Source: an uncultured Vibrio sp. (GTDB lineage Bacteria; Pseudomonadota; Gammaproteobacteria; Enterobacterales; Vibrionaceae). Taken from it: a DNA stretch of 64,000 bases. The stretch's first letter is position 1. Each line of letters begins with the position of its first letter. Below are positions 35,297 to 44,661 of this stretch, in pieces. The stretch is from contig NZ_OY776222.1 in the NCBI RefSeq assembly GCF_963675395.1, forward strand, positions 682,001-746,000. The letters are read 5' to 3'. Both the position numbers and the translations under genes were made by a program. The notes beneath the pieces are model-generated. The model saw nothing but the letters and a program-made list of their open reading frames with translations. It was not told the DNA's origin and made no database searches.

Positions 35297-36244
35297 TTAA
35301 ATGAGCTGCTCTTCAATGCGGTGTAGTGTTTCCATCGCTGACAAGCATTGGCCAACACTAGAGTTCGGCTCTTTACCAGTCTTAATCGCTTCAAAGAACT
35401 CACGGTCAATCAATTCAATCCCGTTGTTCGACACGGTAACACCGGACAAATCAATTTGATTGTCGTAGCCGTCATACAAATCATCGTAACGCGCTAGGAA
35501 AGTACCCTCATCACAGATATAGCGGAAGAACGTACCAAATGGGCCTTCGTTGTTGAAAGATAGAGAAAGCGTACAAATCGCGCCTGATGGCACCTTCATA
35601 CCAATGCTCATGTCCATTGCGATGCCAAGATCCGGGTGAATTGGGCCTTGCATACCTTGGACCTGTGATGCGGTTTCGCCAGTTTGGTATTGGAACAGGT
35701 CGACAGTGTGACACGCGTGATGCCATAGCAGGTGATCGGTCCAGCTTCTTGGTTCACCTTTCGCGTTGGTGTTAGTACGGCGGAAGAAGTAAGTTTGCAC
35801 ATCCATTTGTTGAATGTTCAGTTCGCCAGCTTGGATTTTATTGTGAATCCATTGGTGGCTTGGGTTGAAACGGCGAGTGTGGCCAGCCATTGCAACTAGA
35901 CCAGTTGCCTTTTGAGTCTCAACCACTTTGTAGCTGTCTTCGATGTTATCGGCCATAGGGATTTCGACCAAAACGTGCTTGCCTGCTTCCATACACTGGA
36001 TAGCCTGAGAAGCGTGCACCTGAGTTGGCGTCGCTAAGATAACCGCATCAACATCGTCACGTACAAGGGCATCTTCAAGCGTCGTTACACCCACCGCTTG
36101 TGAATCATATTCACTGATCAGAGCATCAAGCTTGTCTTGTTCTGGAGAAACCATGACTGATACGGTTACGTCGTCGATATTTTGAATGGCTTCTAAGTGC
36201 TTACGGCCAAAGGCACCGGTTGCACCAACTACACATACTTTCAT
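35297..36244 (-). CDS. ligC: 4-carboxy-2-hydroxymuconate-6-semialdehyde dehydrogenase
   Basis: 315 residues, the length of Sphingobium LigC, which it closely resembles from memory (GHTRRFNPSHQWIHNKI, QMDVQTYFFRRTN, GEPRSWTDHLLWHHACHTVD). It belongs to the Gfo/Idh/MocA family: NAD(P)-binding VVGATGAFGRKHL at the start, and VEIPMAD where most family members have E-K-P, a change also seen in LigC. It oxidises the LigAB product, in its cyclic hemiacetal form, to 2-pyrone-4,6-dicarboxylate. AAGGA precedes the ATG. Unusually it is separated by about 10 kb from the other lig genes and lies in a unit with a DUF1932 dehydrogenase and an aldo/keto reductase. Confidence 0.92.
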   Translation of the reverse strand: MKVCVVGATGAFGRKHLEAIQNIDDVTVSVMVSPEQDKLDALISEYDSQAVGVTTLEDALVRDDVDAVILATPTQVHASQAIQCMEAGKHVLVEIPMADNIEDSYKVVETQKATGLVAMAGHTRRFNPSHQWIHNKIQAGELNIQQMDVQTYFFRRTNTNAKGEPRSWTDHLLWHHACHTVDLFQYQTGETASQVQGMQGPIHPDLGIAMDMSIGMKVPSGAICTLSLSFNNEGPFGTFFRYICDEGTFLARYDDLYDGYDNQIDLSGVTVSNNGIELIDREFFEAIKTGKEPNSSVGQCLSAMETLHRIEEQLI

Positions 36245-36267
36245 AAATAATCCTTTATTACACTTGG

Positions 36268-37185
36268 TTAAGAGGTAAGGGTATCGTTTGATTGGATGGG
36301 TGACGCTGAGTGCTCCATCGTATTCAAAATTTGATTAGATAACTGCTCTAACGTTTGATTATCGACAGTTACATTTACATCCGACATCAGATGATGCCAA
36401 TTGATTGCTCCGCTCGACATGCTGGTATTGATATCGAGCGAAGCAAGCGTTTCGACTACCGATTTAAGCTCTTCGCTTCGGCGCTTACCATGGGTAAGCA
36501 TTCTTTCCATGTGGTAAACCGCCAATTGAGACAAATTCAGTTGTGGATAGCTCTTTTCCAGTGACTCAATCACATAGGGAGCGACCCCTGCACGATGAGC
36601 AGCAAGCATACATTCTGTGGTTAATGCTTCCAGCCCTTTCACCATGGCCGAACGCAACATTTTTATTTGTGAAGCATCGCCAACCTGCTCTGAAATCACC
36701 GTTACGTCAAAACCCAAATACTGCAATTGTGGCGCAATCAGTGTGGCTTTTTTACCCGAGATGTACAGCGGGATTGACTTTGAATTGGCTTTTACCGGGC
36801 TCATTATCGCAGCATCAATATAGGCTGCGCCCTGAGACTCTACCAACGTCGCATTGAGTTTTTTTACTGTCGGAGCACAAGAGTTACCGTCAACAACAAA
36901 TTGCTTTTCTGTTAGTGCGCTACTGAGCGGTGCTAAAGCCAGGTGGGCCTGATCAGGTGTGACGAGAGAAAAAATAACCTGAGCACCACAAACGGCTTGC
37001 TCTGGATTAAACGCGCCATTGACCTGAAATTGGATGTAATCCATCAGCTTTGCTTCGCGTGTAGCCTCATCGCGTGTTTTGATATCAAAAGCACTGATCA
37101 CGTCTGGTGCATTATCACCAGCGATACTTATAAGTGCTTGAGCGGCTTCGCCGAAGCCAATAAATGCGGCACGAGTTGTTTTCAC
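36268..37185 (-). CDS. DUF1932-type NAD(P)-binding 6-phosphogluconate-dehydrogenase-like protein
   Basis: About 305 residues if started at the GTG 37185, where the family homology begins (KTTRAAFIGFGEAAQALI, a G-x-G-x-x-A Rossmann motif); frames from 37230 or 37275 are longer and no start has a clear ribosome site. Middle: FSLVTPDQAHLA, FVDGNSCAPTVKK, YIDAAIMSPV. The C-terminal helical DUF1932 domain includes KMLRSAMVKGLEALTTECM. The fold is that of beta-hydroxyacid dehydrogenases, so oxidation of a hydroxyacid is likely. It lies 23 bases before ligC and just behind the dual-HTH LysR gene. It has no assigned step in the known pathway. Confidence 0.78.
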   Translation of the reverse strand: MKTTRAAFIGFGEAAQALISIAGDNAPDVISAFDIKTRDEATREAKLMDYIQFQVNGAFNPEQAVCGAQVIFSLVTPDQAHLALAPLSSALTEKQFVVDGNSCAPTVKKLNATLVESQGAAYIDAAIMSPVKANSKSIPLYISGKKATLIAPQLQYLGFDVTVISEQVGDASQIKMLRSAMVKGLEALTTECMLAAHRAGVAPYVIESLEKSYPQLNLSQLAVYHMERMLTHGKRRSEELKSVVETLASLDINTSMSSGAINWHHLMSDVNVTVDNQTLEQLSNQILNTMEHSASPIQSNDTLTS

Positions 37186-37297
37186 CTTTGATACCCGATT
37201 ATGTTGCTTCACCGAAAACGACTGTAACATTTGGACAAAAACACGAATAATCAAAAGATGATAAGAGGTATTCAATTTTGAGAAAGCGTTGCCTCAA

Positions 37298-38515
37298 TTA
37301 GCCTGACATCTTCAAGCCATTCTTACGCAGAAGTGATACAAAATGCGTTTGTACCGTGGTCGCGTACCAGTTTTTGCGCATGGTAAGTCCTATTGGTCGC
37401 GATTGCTGGCTGCAATCAAAAGGTAAAATCGTAAAGTGGCCTTCATCTAGTTCACGCTGAATTTGATGTTGAGAAAGGACAGACAGGCGATCACTGCCCA
37501 GTATCAATTCTTTGACAAGCATCTGTGAGCTGGCTTCCACTAAACGTGATGGGGGCTCTAATCCACCATTGATAAAGATGTCTTCAAACATCTTACGCCC
37601 TGGGGTATTGGCGCTCGACACAACCCAACTCGCTTGGTGTAAATCCTGTAACGAGATTTTCTCTTTTTTTGATAGCGGATGGTCATGACGCGCAAAGACT
37701 TTGTTTTCTGATTCAAACAGGGTTTCCTGACGAATATCAGTACTCGGGAGCGGAAATCGCAATGCGCCGATCAGCACATCGATTTCACCGTACTTTAGGT
37801 GGTTAAGCAGATCAGAGTAGGGACCATCGATAACCTGAATTCGGCAATCTGGATAGCTTTGGCTGAACTCATTAATGGTAATGGGCAGCAAACAAGTACG
37901 TGCTAACGGCAGACAGCCGACCGTGATGACACTGTTATGACGGTCGCTAAGCGCGTCGATCTCTTCGATTCCTTGTTTAATTTCAACAAACGCAAGTTTG
38001 CAGGCTTTCACCAATGCTGTGCCGGCTTTACTTACGACAATACCGTTACTGATTTTTTCGAATAAGGTGACATCTAAGATCTCCTCGAGATCCTTTGATG
38101 CCCGGTAAACGGAAGATTGGGATACCTCCAGCAAGCGACTTGCTTCGCTAAACCCTTGACCGTCAGACACTGCGACTAACGCTTTCAGGTGAGTTGACGT
38201 CATATTATATAGAAATCGATGCACATTACTTTTGCGTTGTCCCTTGGCAATTCTCAGTGTCTCAGAGATGCCATGTTCGATTTGATCTAAAGCCCTATCA
38301 ATACGGAAAGCAAAAGACTTACCTTGCGGAGTCGGCGTCATGCCATCACTGGTACGTTCAAAAAGTTCGCTGTGAATGCTCTTTTCGAATTTTGAAATTG
38401 CTTGGGTAATGGCTGGTTGGGAAAGAAACACGGTCTCAGATGCCTTACTGATGCTGCCTGTCTTGACGACTTCAGAAATGGCGCGTAAGTGCCGAATATT
38501 TGGGATGTTAAACAT
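37298..38515 (-). CDS. LysR-type regulator with two tandem HTH domains
   Basis: 405 residues, about 100 more than normal LysR proteins. Two complete N-terminal winged-helix domains are present: residues 5-66 (GSISKASETVFLSQPAITQA, then RTSDGMTPTPQGKSF) and about 107-168 (QGFSEASRLLEVSQSSVYRA, then KISNGIVVSKAGTALV). One substrate-binding domain follows (NSVITVGCLPLARTCLLPIT; EIDVLIGALRFPLPSTDI). It is first in the minus-strand ligC unit and divergent from the TRAP-AEC-quiC operon across about 410 bases, so it probably governs both. Functionally it would be the counterpart of LigR/PmdR; which metabolite it senses is unknown. Confidence 0.88.
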   Translation of the reverse strand: MFNIPNIRHLRAISEVVKTGSISKASETVFLSQPAITQAISKFEKSIHSELFERTSDGMTPTPQGKSFAFRIDRALDQIEHGISETLRIAKGQRKSNVHRFLYNMTSTHLKALVAVSDGQGFSEASRLLEVSQSSVYRASKDLEEILDVTLFEKISNGIVVSKAGTALVKACKLAFVEIKQGIEEIDALSDRHNSVITVGCLPLARTCLLPITINEFSQSYPDCRIQVIDGPYSDLLNHLKYGEIDVLIGALRFPLPSTDIRQETLFESENKVFARHDHPLSKKEKISLQDLHQASWVVSSANTPGRKMFEDIFINGGLEPPSRLVEASSQMLVKELILGSDRLSVLSQHQIQRELDEGHFTILPFDCSQQSRPIGLTMRKNWYATTVQTHFVSLLRKNGLKMSG

Positions 38516-38927
38516 AAGACCGCCTGTAAATGAGCAATGTAATTCTCAGTGTTGAATATGCAATTCGGAAAACTGGTAACGCTGATGGGGCAACGACTCT
38601 AGAAGGCAAGCCCACATTAACTTTTCACTTATTTAGACATGTTTAAGCATAATGCTAAATGATTAGGTTACTTTTTTGTTTGTAAATTGTGACGCCAATC
38701 TCCTATTTTAAATTGTATACAATGGCGGGTGTTTATTTTTTATTTAATATTTCAACTCTATATAAATTGGTTTAATTTATTGAATTTAATAGTTTTAACC
38801 TTTTATTGTTCTCAGTTGATAATTGCCCCTTTATCTAAAAATTGAATGGCACTTTCACTATATGAATTATAGGTCGTCTTAGGGTGAGTGCTAGATTGTG
38901 AATGCCATGAAACAGGAGGTTCACAGA
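38516..38927. promoter_or_regulatory. Divergent control region with a 12-bp perfect palindrome
   Basis: These 412 bases separate the dual-HTH LysR gene from the TRAP operon. ATTGTATACAAT at 38712-38723 is a perfect palindrome of the type bound by GntR/FCD regulators, though no such gene is in the window; a LysR dimer is the alternative. The stretch around 38740-38820 is very AT-rich. Nothing codes here. Confidence 0.45.
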
Positions 38928-39929
38928 ATGAGAACAATAAAAACATTATCACTTTCTCTCGCACTTGCTTATGCGGGAACTGCCGTATCATCTGAAATTG
39001 AAATCACTATTGGTCACGTTGATTCTCAGGATTGGACGACATCCAAAAAAGGCGCTGCGACACAAGTATTCAAGAATCTTGTCGAAGCGGAATCTGGCGG
39101 CCGTATTAGTGTCAATGTCTACCCATCTAGTCAGTTGGGCGGCGAGACAGAATTACTGCAGTCAGCTCAGGAAGGCATGTTAACAATGACGATGGTTTCT
39201 GGGGCTTACAGCAAGCTGTGTAAAGAAGCGAGTGTGCTTGAGATCCCGTATTTGTTCCCTTCAGCTCCGGTTGCATGGGAAGTGCTTGATGGTGAGTTCG
39301 GTAAAAAGCTGGGCGAACACTGTCTCAAGCAGACTGGGCTTCGTAACCTTGCTTACGGAGAAACGGGTTTCCGTCATTTCACCAACTCTAAGCAAGTCAT
39401 TAGCAGCCCAGACGATCTGAATGGTTTAAAAATCCGCGTGATGACCACCCCTCTTTATATCGAAATGTTGAAATCGGTAGACGCAGAACCAACGCCAATT
39501 GCTTGGCCTGAAGTTCCGGCGGCACTAACGACTGGCGTAGTAGACGGCCAGGAAAACCCAGTTGGTGTTATTGCGAACAACAAATTCTACGAGCTGCAAA
39601 AATACATCACGCTAGACGGCCACGTGTATGGCACTGACTTTCTGCTGATCAATGACGATTTCTACACGGGCTTAAAAGCACAGGATAGAGAACTTATTGA
39701 TCGAGCGGCAAAAGTAGCAAGTACGGTAAGCCGCGCTATCCAACAAGTGAACTCAGCAGCTGGCCTTGAATTACTGGCGAAAAAGGGCATGACAGTCACG
39801 TCGCTTACTGCGGAACAGAAGCAGAAGTTCAGCGAGAAAACTCAGCCAGCTGTTATCAAATGGCTAGAAACGACGATTGATTCAAAATGGATCGATGAGG
39901 CACTTCAAGCAGTAGACGCTGCTAATTAA
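38928..39929 (+). CDS. TRAP transporter DctP-type solute-binding protein
   Basis: 333 residues from the ATG at 38928, fixed by AGGAGG 8 bases upstream. Signal peptide MRTIKTLSLSLALAYAGTA, cleaved near VSS. The DctP core has GGRISVNVYPSSQLGGETEL, a conserved Arg in GLKIRVMTTPLYIEML that usually binds the substrate carboxylate, and VDGQENP. First gene of a TRAP-AEC-quiC operon. Uptake of quinate, shikimate, dehydroshikimate or a related acid feeding QuiC is the reasoned guess. Confidence 0.9.
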   Translation: MRTIKTLSLSLALAYAGTAVSSEIEITIGHVDSQDWTTSKKGAATQVFKNLVEAESGGRISVNVYPSSQLGGETELLQSAQEGMLTMTMVSGAYSKLCKEASVLEIPYLFPSAPVAWEVLDGEFGKKLGEHCLKQTGLRNLAYGETGFRHFTNSKQVISSPDDLNGLKIRVMTTPLYIEMLKSVDAEPTPIAWPEVPAALTTGVVDGQENPVGVIANNKFYELQKYITLDGHVYGTDFLLINDDFYTGLKAQDRELIDRAAKVASTVSRAIQQVNSAAGLELLAKKGMTVTSLTAEQKQKFSEKTQPAVIKWLETTIDSKWIDEALQAVDAAN

Positions 39930-39986
39930 TTTTAGGTAACCCGTAAAGCCTAAAGCGGGCTTTACGGAATTTTGTGGAGAAAGGCT

Positions 39987-40478
39987 ATGATAGAGCGATA
40001 CAAAAAGCTGCTGGCTATCCTTGCTGGCACTTCATTGCTAACAGTCTTTGTGGTGATGTTGTTTAGCAGCATCAGTCGTTATTTTTTTAATACCTCAATT
40101 TTATGGGGTGAAGAGCTGTGTAAATACGCCATGATTTACGGCGTTATGTTTGCTACAGCAATCTGTTACCTCGATGAGCTACATATTAAATTCTCAGTGC
40201 TTAGCTCAGTTAAGTCAGCTAAGTTCCAAAAAGGATTAGAAGTCATTACTGACATAGCAGTGTTTGCGAGTGCATTGATATTGACTTGGTCAGGTTATTT
40301 GTTTGTTGCCAAACGCGGTGCCATTGAATCACCAGGTATTGGGATCAGTATGTATTATTTCCAATCAGCACTAGTGGTTGGTGGTGTGTGCTTACTTATC
40401 GCAGCATCACTAAGACTAGCCACTCACTTACCAGCGCTAACCGGGCGTGCACCCTGTCTAAAACGTAGAGACGTATAA
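39987..40478 (+). CDS. TRAP transporter small permease (DctQ)
   Basis: 163 residues from the ATG at 39987 with GGAGAAAGG just upstream. Four TM helices: LAILAGTSLLTVFVVMLFSS, then YAMIYGVMFATAICYL, a third near DIAVFASALILTWSGYLF and a fourth near ALVVGGVCLLIAASL. The conserved ILWGEELCKYAM loop is typical of DctQ. It pairs with the large permease 9 bases downstream to form the membrane complex used by the preceding binding protein. Confidence 0.88.
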   Translation: MIERYKKLLAILAGTSLLTVFVVMLFSSISRYFFNTSILWGEELCKYAMIYGVMFATAICYLDELHIKFSVLSSVKSAKFQKGLEVITDIAVFASALILTWSGYLFVAKRGAIESPGIGISMYYFQSALVVGGVCLLIAASLRLATHLPALTGRAPCLKRRDV

Positions 40479-40487
40479 GGATTTACT

Positions 40488-41753
40488 ATGCCATCTATAG
40501 CTTTGATGGGCACCTTACTAATATTCGGTGTTCCGCTCGTATTCACAGTCATCCTAGCGATGTCGTTTTATGTCACCAGTACGCCAATTTCAATTAGCTT
40601 AGTTGCTCAACGTATTTTTAGCGGATTGGATTCCTATTCAATTCTCGCAGTACCACTGTTTGTTCTGGCTGGTGAGCTGATGAACAAAAGTGGTATCACT
40701 ACGCGCATTATCGACTTTGCTAACGCGTTAGTTGGACACTTCCGAGGTGGACTTGCTCAGGTAAACATCTGGTCATCGGTCATGTTTGCTGGCATTTCTG
40801 GCTCAGCGGTTGCAGACACTTCTGCTCTTGGCCGTGTGTTTATTCCTCAAATGGAAAAAGAGGGATACAGCAAAGAGTTTTCGTCCGCATTAACTGCTGC
40901 GTCATCTGTTATCGGCCCAATGATTCCGCCAAGTATCCCGGTGATTATCTACGCGTTAATTGCAAGTGGTGTGTCGGTACCAGCGCTATTTTTAGCAGGG
41001 ATTGTACCGGGTATTCTATCTGCGATTGCACTGTCGATATTTGTTTATTTCTACGCAACACGCCATAAGATTCGCAGTAACGTTGTACGTCAAAGTCGCC
41101 GTAAAGCATTGGTAAAAGCGTTTGTTCCATTGACCATGCCTGTATTCATTCTTGGTTCAATTCTATTAGGCGTTGTCACACCGACAGAAGCCGCTGCTTT
41201 TGCCGCATTTTATGCACTGACCGTTGGTATGTTTTTCTATAAGACACTAAAAATTAGTGACTTACCGGAAGTGTTTATTCGCTCAATGCGTGACTCATCT
41301 ATCGTATTGATTTTGATTGCGGTAATTTCCGTGGCTAACTGGCTGCTGACTTTCTCTCGTGTACCTCAGTACATCAGTGCGCAAATTATCAGCACTATCA
41401 GTGATCCGGTCATGTTCCTGATAATGGTTAACCTGATACTGCTGGTGGTTGGTCTATTTCTGGAAGGGATTGCGGCAATGCTTATCTTGATTCCGATCTT
41501 CCATCCAATTGCGATGAGTTTCGGAATCGACCCTGTTCACTTCGGGATTGTGGTTATCTTTAACCTAATGATTGGTTTGATTACGCCACCACTTGGTATC
41601 TGTTTGTTCGTTGCCAATACCATTTCCAAAGTGGGTGTTGCCGCAATATCAAAACAAATAGCACCGCTGTTTTTGCTCGAAGTTGTCGTGCTGTTTTTTA
41701 TTACCTTTGTGCCTCAAAGCGTATTGTTCTTACCAAAAATGTTTGGCTACTAA
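40488..41753 (+). CDS. TRAP transporter large permease (DctM)
   Basis: 421 residues, normal for DctM. Characteristic segments: GELMNKSGITTRIIDFANAL, FAGISGSAVADTSALGRVFI, SSVIGPMIPPSIPVIIYALI, LGVVTPTEAAAFAAFYAL and NLMIGLITPPLGICLFVANT. It forms the elevator-type translocation unit that imports carboxylates with Na+. Co-transcribed with its DctP and DctQ partners and followed after 12 bases by an AEC permease gene. Confidence 0.9.
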   Translation: MPSIALMGTLLIFGVPLVFTVILAMSFYVTSTPISISLVAQRIFSGLDSYSILAVPLFVLAGELMNKSGITTRIIDFANALVGHFRGGLAQVNIWSSVMFAGISGSAVADTSALGRVFIPQMEKEGYSKEFSSALTAASSVIGPMIPPSIPVIIYALIASGVSVPALFLAGIVPGILSAIALSIFVYFYATRHKIRSNVVRQSRRKALVKAFVPLTMPVFILGSILLGVVTPTEAAAFAAFYALTVGMFFYKTLKISDLPEVFIRSMRDSSIVLILIAVISVANWLLTFSRVPQYISAQIISTISDPVMFLIMVNLILLVVGLFLEGIAAMLILIPIFHPIAMSFGIDPVHFGIVVIFNLMIGLITPPLGICLFVANTISKVGVAAISKQIAPLFLLEVVVLFFITFVPQSVLFLPKMFGY

Positions 41754-41765
41754 TAAGTACTGATT

Positions 41766-42692
41766 ATGGCTGTGATGGACGTACTCCTGCCGCTCGCGAT
41801 GATAGTGGCAGCAGGTTGTTATACAATGAAAATTGGCTTTTTCTCTCAAGGTTTTCATGCAGATATAGGCAAGTTGGTTCTTTATATCTCGTTGCCTGCG
41901 GTTATTTTAATTAACTTGTCACAACTGGATATTAAAAATGCAATCGAATTTAACTTTGTATTGGTTTATACGATATCGGGTATTTCTTCAATGGGGATGG
42001 CGCTGGCTATCAGTAAGCAAGTATTAAAATCTGATTGGAAAGATGCATGTATTAATGCATTGGGAAGTGGAATGCCTAATAGTGCATTTGTCGCTTTTCC
42101 TATTGTATTATCTCTATTTGAAGGCCAGTTTATTGAAGCCTTTTTAATGTGTATTTTGGTAGAGAACCTTTTATTTATACCACTTTGCTTATTACTTTTG
42201 GAAATCAGTCATAGCGCAAAAGTCAGCACACTTGAACAAATAAAAGTTATCGCGAAACGCATTAGTAGTAACCCAATAATAGTTTCGATAGTTATTGCAC
42301 TAAGTATTAATTTATTAAATATAACGTTGCCTGAACTTATTATGAAAAGTGCTGGTTGGTTTTCTAATACAGCCGTTGCACTAGCACTGTTTGCAATTGG
42401 TGGGGCATTAGGCCAGTCATTTAAGTTTGAAGAAAAAAGACGCACCGCTTTGGTTGCCGTTAATAAGTTACTTATTTTTCCCATGGTTGCGATTGGATTG
42501 CTGACTATATTTCCAGTTGATGACGCGCTTAAACCTGTACTGATTATATTTTCTGCAGCGCCGATGTTAACCATCTATCCGATATTGGGTTCTATTTATC
42601 ACCAGCAAAAATTTTGTGTAAACACGCTTGTAACAACAACGCTGGCTTCCGGAATTTCTCTGTCCTTTGTTGTTGCAATGTTTAATTCATAG
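41766..42692 (+). CDS. AEC-family (auxin efflux carrier-like) permease
   Basis: 308 residues with about ten TM helices in two halves (DVLLPLAMIVAAGCYTMKIG; GSGMPNSAFVAFPIVLSLF; ALFAIGGALGQSF; VLIIFSAAPMLTIYPIL). Bacterial AEC proteins transport malonate, malate and other organic acids or amino acids, in either direction. It sits between a complete TRAP system and quiC and is co-directional with both, so it could export an excess acid or be a second uptake route. Base use in this gene is noticeably more AT-rich than in its neighbours, hinting at separate acquisition. Confidence 0.82.
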   Translation: MAVMDVLLPLAMIVAAGCYTMKIGFFSQGFHADIGKLVLYISLPAVILINLSQLDIKNAIEFNFVLVYTISGISSMGMALAISKQVLKSDWKDACINALGSGMPNSAFVAFPIVLSLFEGQFIEAFLMCILVENLLFIPLCLLLLEISHSAKVSTLEQIKVIAKRISSNPIIVSIVIALSINLLNITLPELIMKSAGWFSNTAVALALFAIGGALGQSFKFEEKRRTALVAVNKLLIFPMVAIGLLTIFPVDDALKPVLIIFSAAPMLTIYPILGSIYHQQKFCVNTLVTTTLASGISLSFVVAMFNS

Positions 42693-42778
42693 TGAGGTGA
42701 GCGTCTGGCACCTGTCAACGCCATTCTTAACGCCTCCCTATAAGAGATATCAGCCTTTGATTGGCTAGGAGTTAATTT

Positions 42779-44602
42779 ATGAAGTATTCAATTGCCACCG
42801 TTTGTTTATCCGGTACTCTTGAGCAAAAAATGCATGCAGCGGCTAAGGCGGGTTTCCACGCAATCGAAATTTTCGAGAATGATTTGACCCAATACCGAGG
42901 CACCGCTCGCGATGTAAAACGTATTGCTGATAGCCTGGGATTGGAAATTCTCGTTCTGCAGCCGTTTCGCGATATGGAAGGGTTACCGCCTGAGCTGCGT
43001 GATAAAAAATATAAGATGATGGAGCGTAAGATCGACCTCGCGCATCAGCTAGGTACCGATCGTTTAATGATGTGCAGCAGCGTTCACCCGCTAGCTTCTC
43101 CGGACAGAAACCAGTGCGCTGAAGATCTCCATGCCTTGGCTGAACTGGCCAAACGAGAAGACATGAAGTTAAGCTACGAAGCGCTTGCCTGGGGCCGTCA
43201 TATTGCAGACTACGACGATGCCTGGGATATCGTTAAGCGAGTGGATCACCCAAATTTAGGTATCGTGCTCGATACGTTCCATATGTTCGCACGTGGTAAT
43301 ACTCTGGACACGTTGAAGAACGAGATTCCAGTTGAAAAAATTGGCCTGGTCCAGTTGGCTGATGCGCCTAAGATGCAAATGGACATTCTGCAGTACAGCC
43401 GCCATTATCGCTGCTTCCCAGGTCAGGGCGATTTTCCTATTATTGAGTTTGTGCAAGCACTTAAAGACAAAGGTTACGACGATTACTTGTCGCATGAAGT
43501 GTTTAATGATGAGTTCCGTTCTTCGTCTCCAATTGAAAAAGCGATTGATGGTGTGCGCTCATTGAAATGGCTTGAAGACCAGAGCAGTGATACGTTCGAA
43601 GCGCCTAAAGTGAGTGATATAAGTTTTGTGGAATTTGCGGTAAAAGAACGTGAAAACAACCCGTTTACCGACATCATCGAATCACTTGGCTTTAAGAAAA
43701 CACATTGTCATAAAAGTAAAAATGTTGACCTTTACCAACTTGGTGATATCAACTTCGTATTCAACTATGAGAAAAATAGTAATGCGAGTAGCTACTTAGA
43801 AGGGCATGGCGAATCGGTTTGTGCGCTGGGTGTATTAGCGAAGGACGCAAACCGCTTAGTTGAGCTGGCAAAACGTTATAACAGCCCGACGATTTATCAA
43901 GCGCGCCAAGAGAATGAACTGGATATCCCGACGCTGAAAAGCTCAAGTAATCTGCTTATCCATCTGCTTGATCAAAACCACGCTGAGAAGTTCTATGACG
44001 TCGATTTTGAACCGCTGACGGATAGTGCTGCCTATAATGACAACCTGATCCGTATCGACCATATGGGGCAGGTGGTGTCACCTGAAACCTTGCTGTCTAA
44101 CTTGTTCTTCTACAAATCAATTTTTGGCTTTGTTCCTGAAGAGAGCTACGACTTACCAGATATCAACGGCCTGATCACCAGCCGTACGATTACCAGTCCA
44201 AACGGTAAGATTAAGTTTGCGTTAAACAGTACGAGTGCGAAGCAAACCTCTGCTCAGCGTTTTTTAAATGCGTCAAATGGTGCGAGCATTAACCAGATTG
44301 CCATCCAATGTCATGATATTTTCGCAGCAGTAAAAGATCTGTCGCCAATTTATCAGTTGAAGATACCAAACAACTACTATTTAGACGTTCAAGCTCAGTT
44401 TGATTTAAGTGACGAGTTTATTGCAAAGCTTAAAGAAAACAACATCCTATACACAGAGGATGACACAGGTAGCTTCTTGCATTTCTATACAAAAGAAGTT
44501 AATGGACTGTTCTTTGAAGTGTTACAGCGAGTTGGAAACTATAAAAAATATGGCGAAACCAATGCGTTTATTCGCTTGGCATCTCAGTCTTACCATGACT
44601 AA
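42779..44602 (+). CDS. quiC: 3-dehydroshikimate dehydratase, two-domain QuiC type
   Basis: 607 residues. Residues 1-~275 are a xylose-isomerase/AP-endonuclease-2-like TIM barrel (MKYSIATVCLSGTLEQKM; SYEALAWGRH; GIVLDTFHMFARG; DDYLSHEVFNDEFR) with likely divalent-metal ligands E134, D165, Q192 and E240. The remainder is a 4-hydroxyphenylpyruvate-dioxygenase-like vicinal-oxygen-chelate domain pair (IRIDHMGQVVSPETLLSNLF; FLHFYTKEVNGLFFEVLQR). This architecture is that of Pseudomonas QuiC1, which converts 3-dehydroshikimate to protocatechuate; the C-terminal domain is not the catalytic one. It feeds the protocatechuate 4,5-cleavage genes starting 1.9 kb downstream. A good terminator follows. Confidence 0.9.
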   Translation: MKYSIATVCLSGTLEQKMHAAAKAGFHAIEIFENDLTQYRGTARDVKRIADSLGLEILVLQPFRDMEGLPPELRDKKYKMMERKIDLAHQLGTDRLMMCSSVHPLASPDRNQCAEDLHALAELAKREDMKLSYEALAWGRHIADYDDAWDIVKRVDHPNLGIVLDTFHMFARGNTLDTLKNEIPVEKIGLVQLADAPKMQMDILQYSRHYRCFPGQGDFPIIEFVQALKDKGYDDYLSHEVFNDEFRSSSPIEKAIDGVRSLKWLEDQSSDTFEAPKVSDISFVEFAVKERENNPFTDIIESLGFKKTHCHKSKNVDLYQLGDINFVFNYEKNSNASSYLEGHGESVCALGVLAKDANRLVELAKRYNSPTIYQARQENELDIPTLKSSSNLLIHLLDQNHAEKFYDVDFEPLTDSAAYNDNLIRIDHMGQVVSPETLLSNLFFYKSIFGFVPEESYDLPDINGLITSRTITSPNGKIKFALNSTSAKQTSAQRFLNASNGASINQIAIQCHDIFAAVKDLSPIYQLKIPNNYYLDVQAQFDLSDEFIAKLKENNILYTEDDTGSFLHFYTKEVNGLFFEVLQRVGNYKKYGETNAFIRLASQSYHD

Positions 44603-44620
44603 AGGTTAGGAATAAATAGA

Positions 44621-44654
44621 AAAAATGCCACTCAATTAAGAGTGGCATTTTTTT
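44621..44654 (+). terminator. Intrinsic terminator of the TRAP-quiC operon
   Basis: AAAAATGCCACTC pairs with GAGTGGCATTTTT (13 bp), six-base loop, seven T at the end. It lies 19 bases after the quiC stop. Confidence 0.92.
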
Positions 44655-44661
44655 GCATTCA

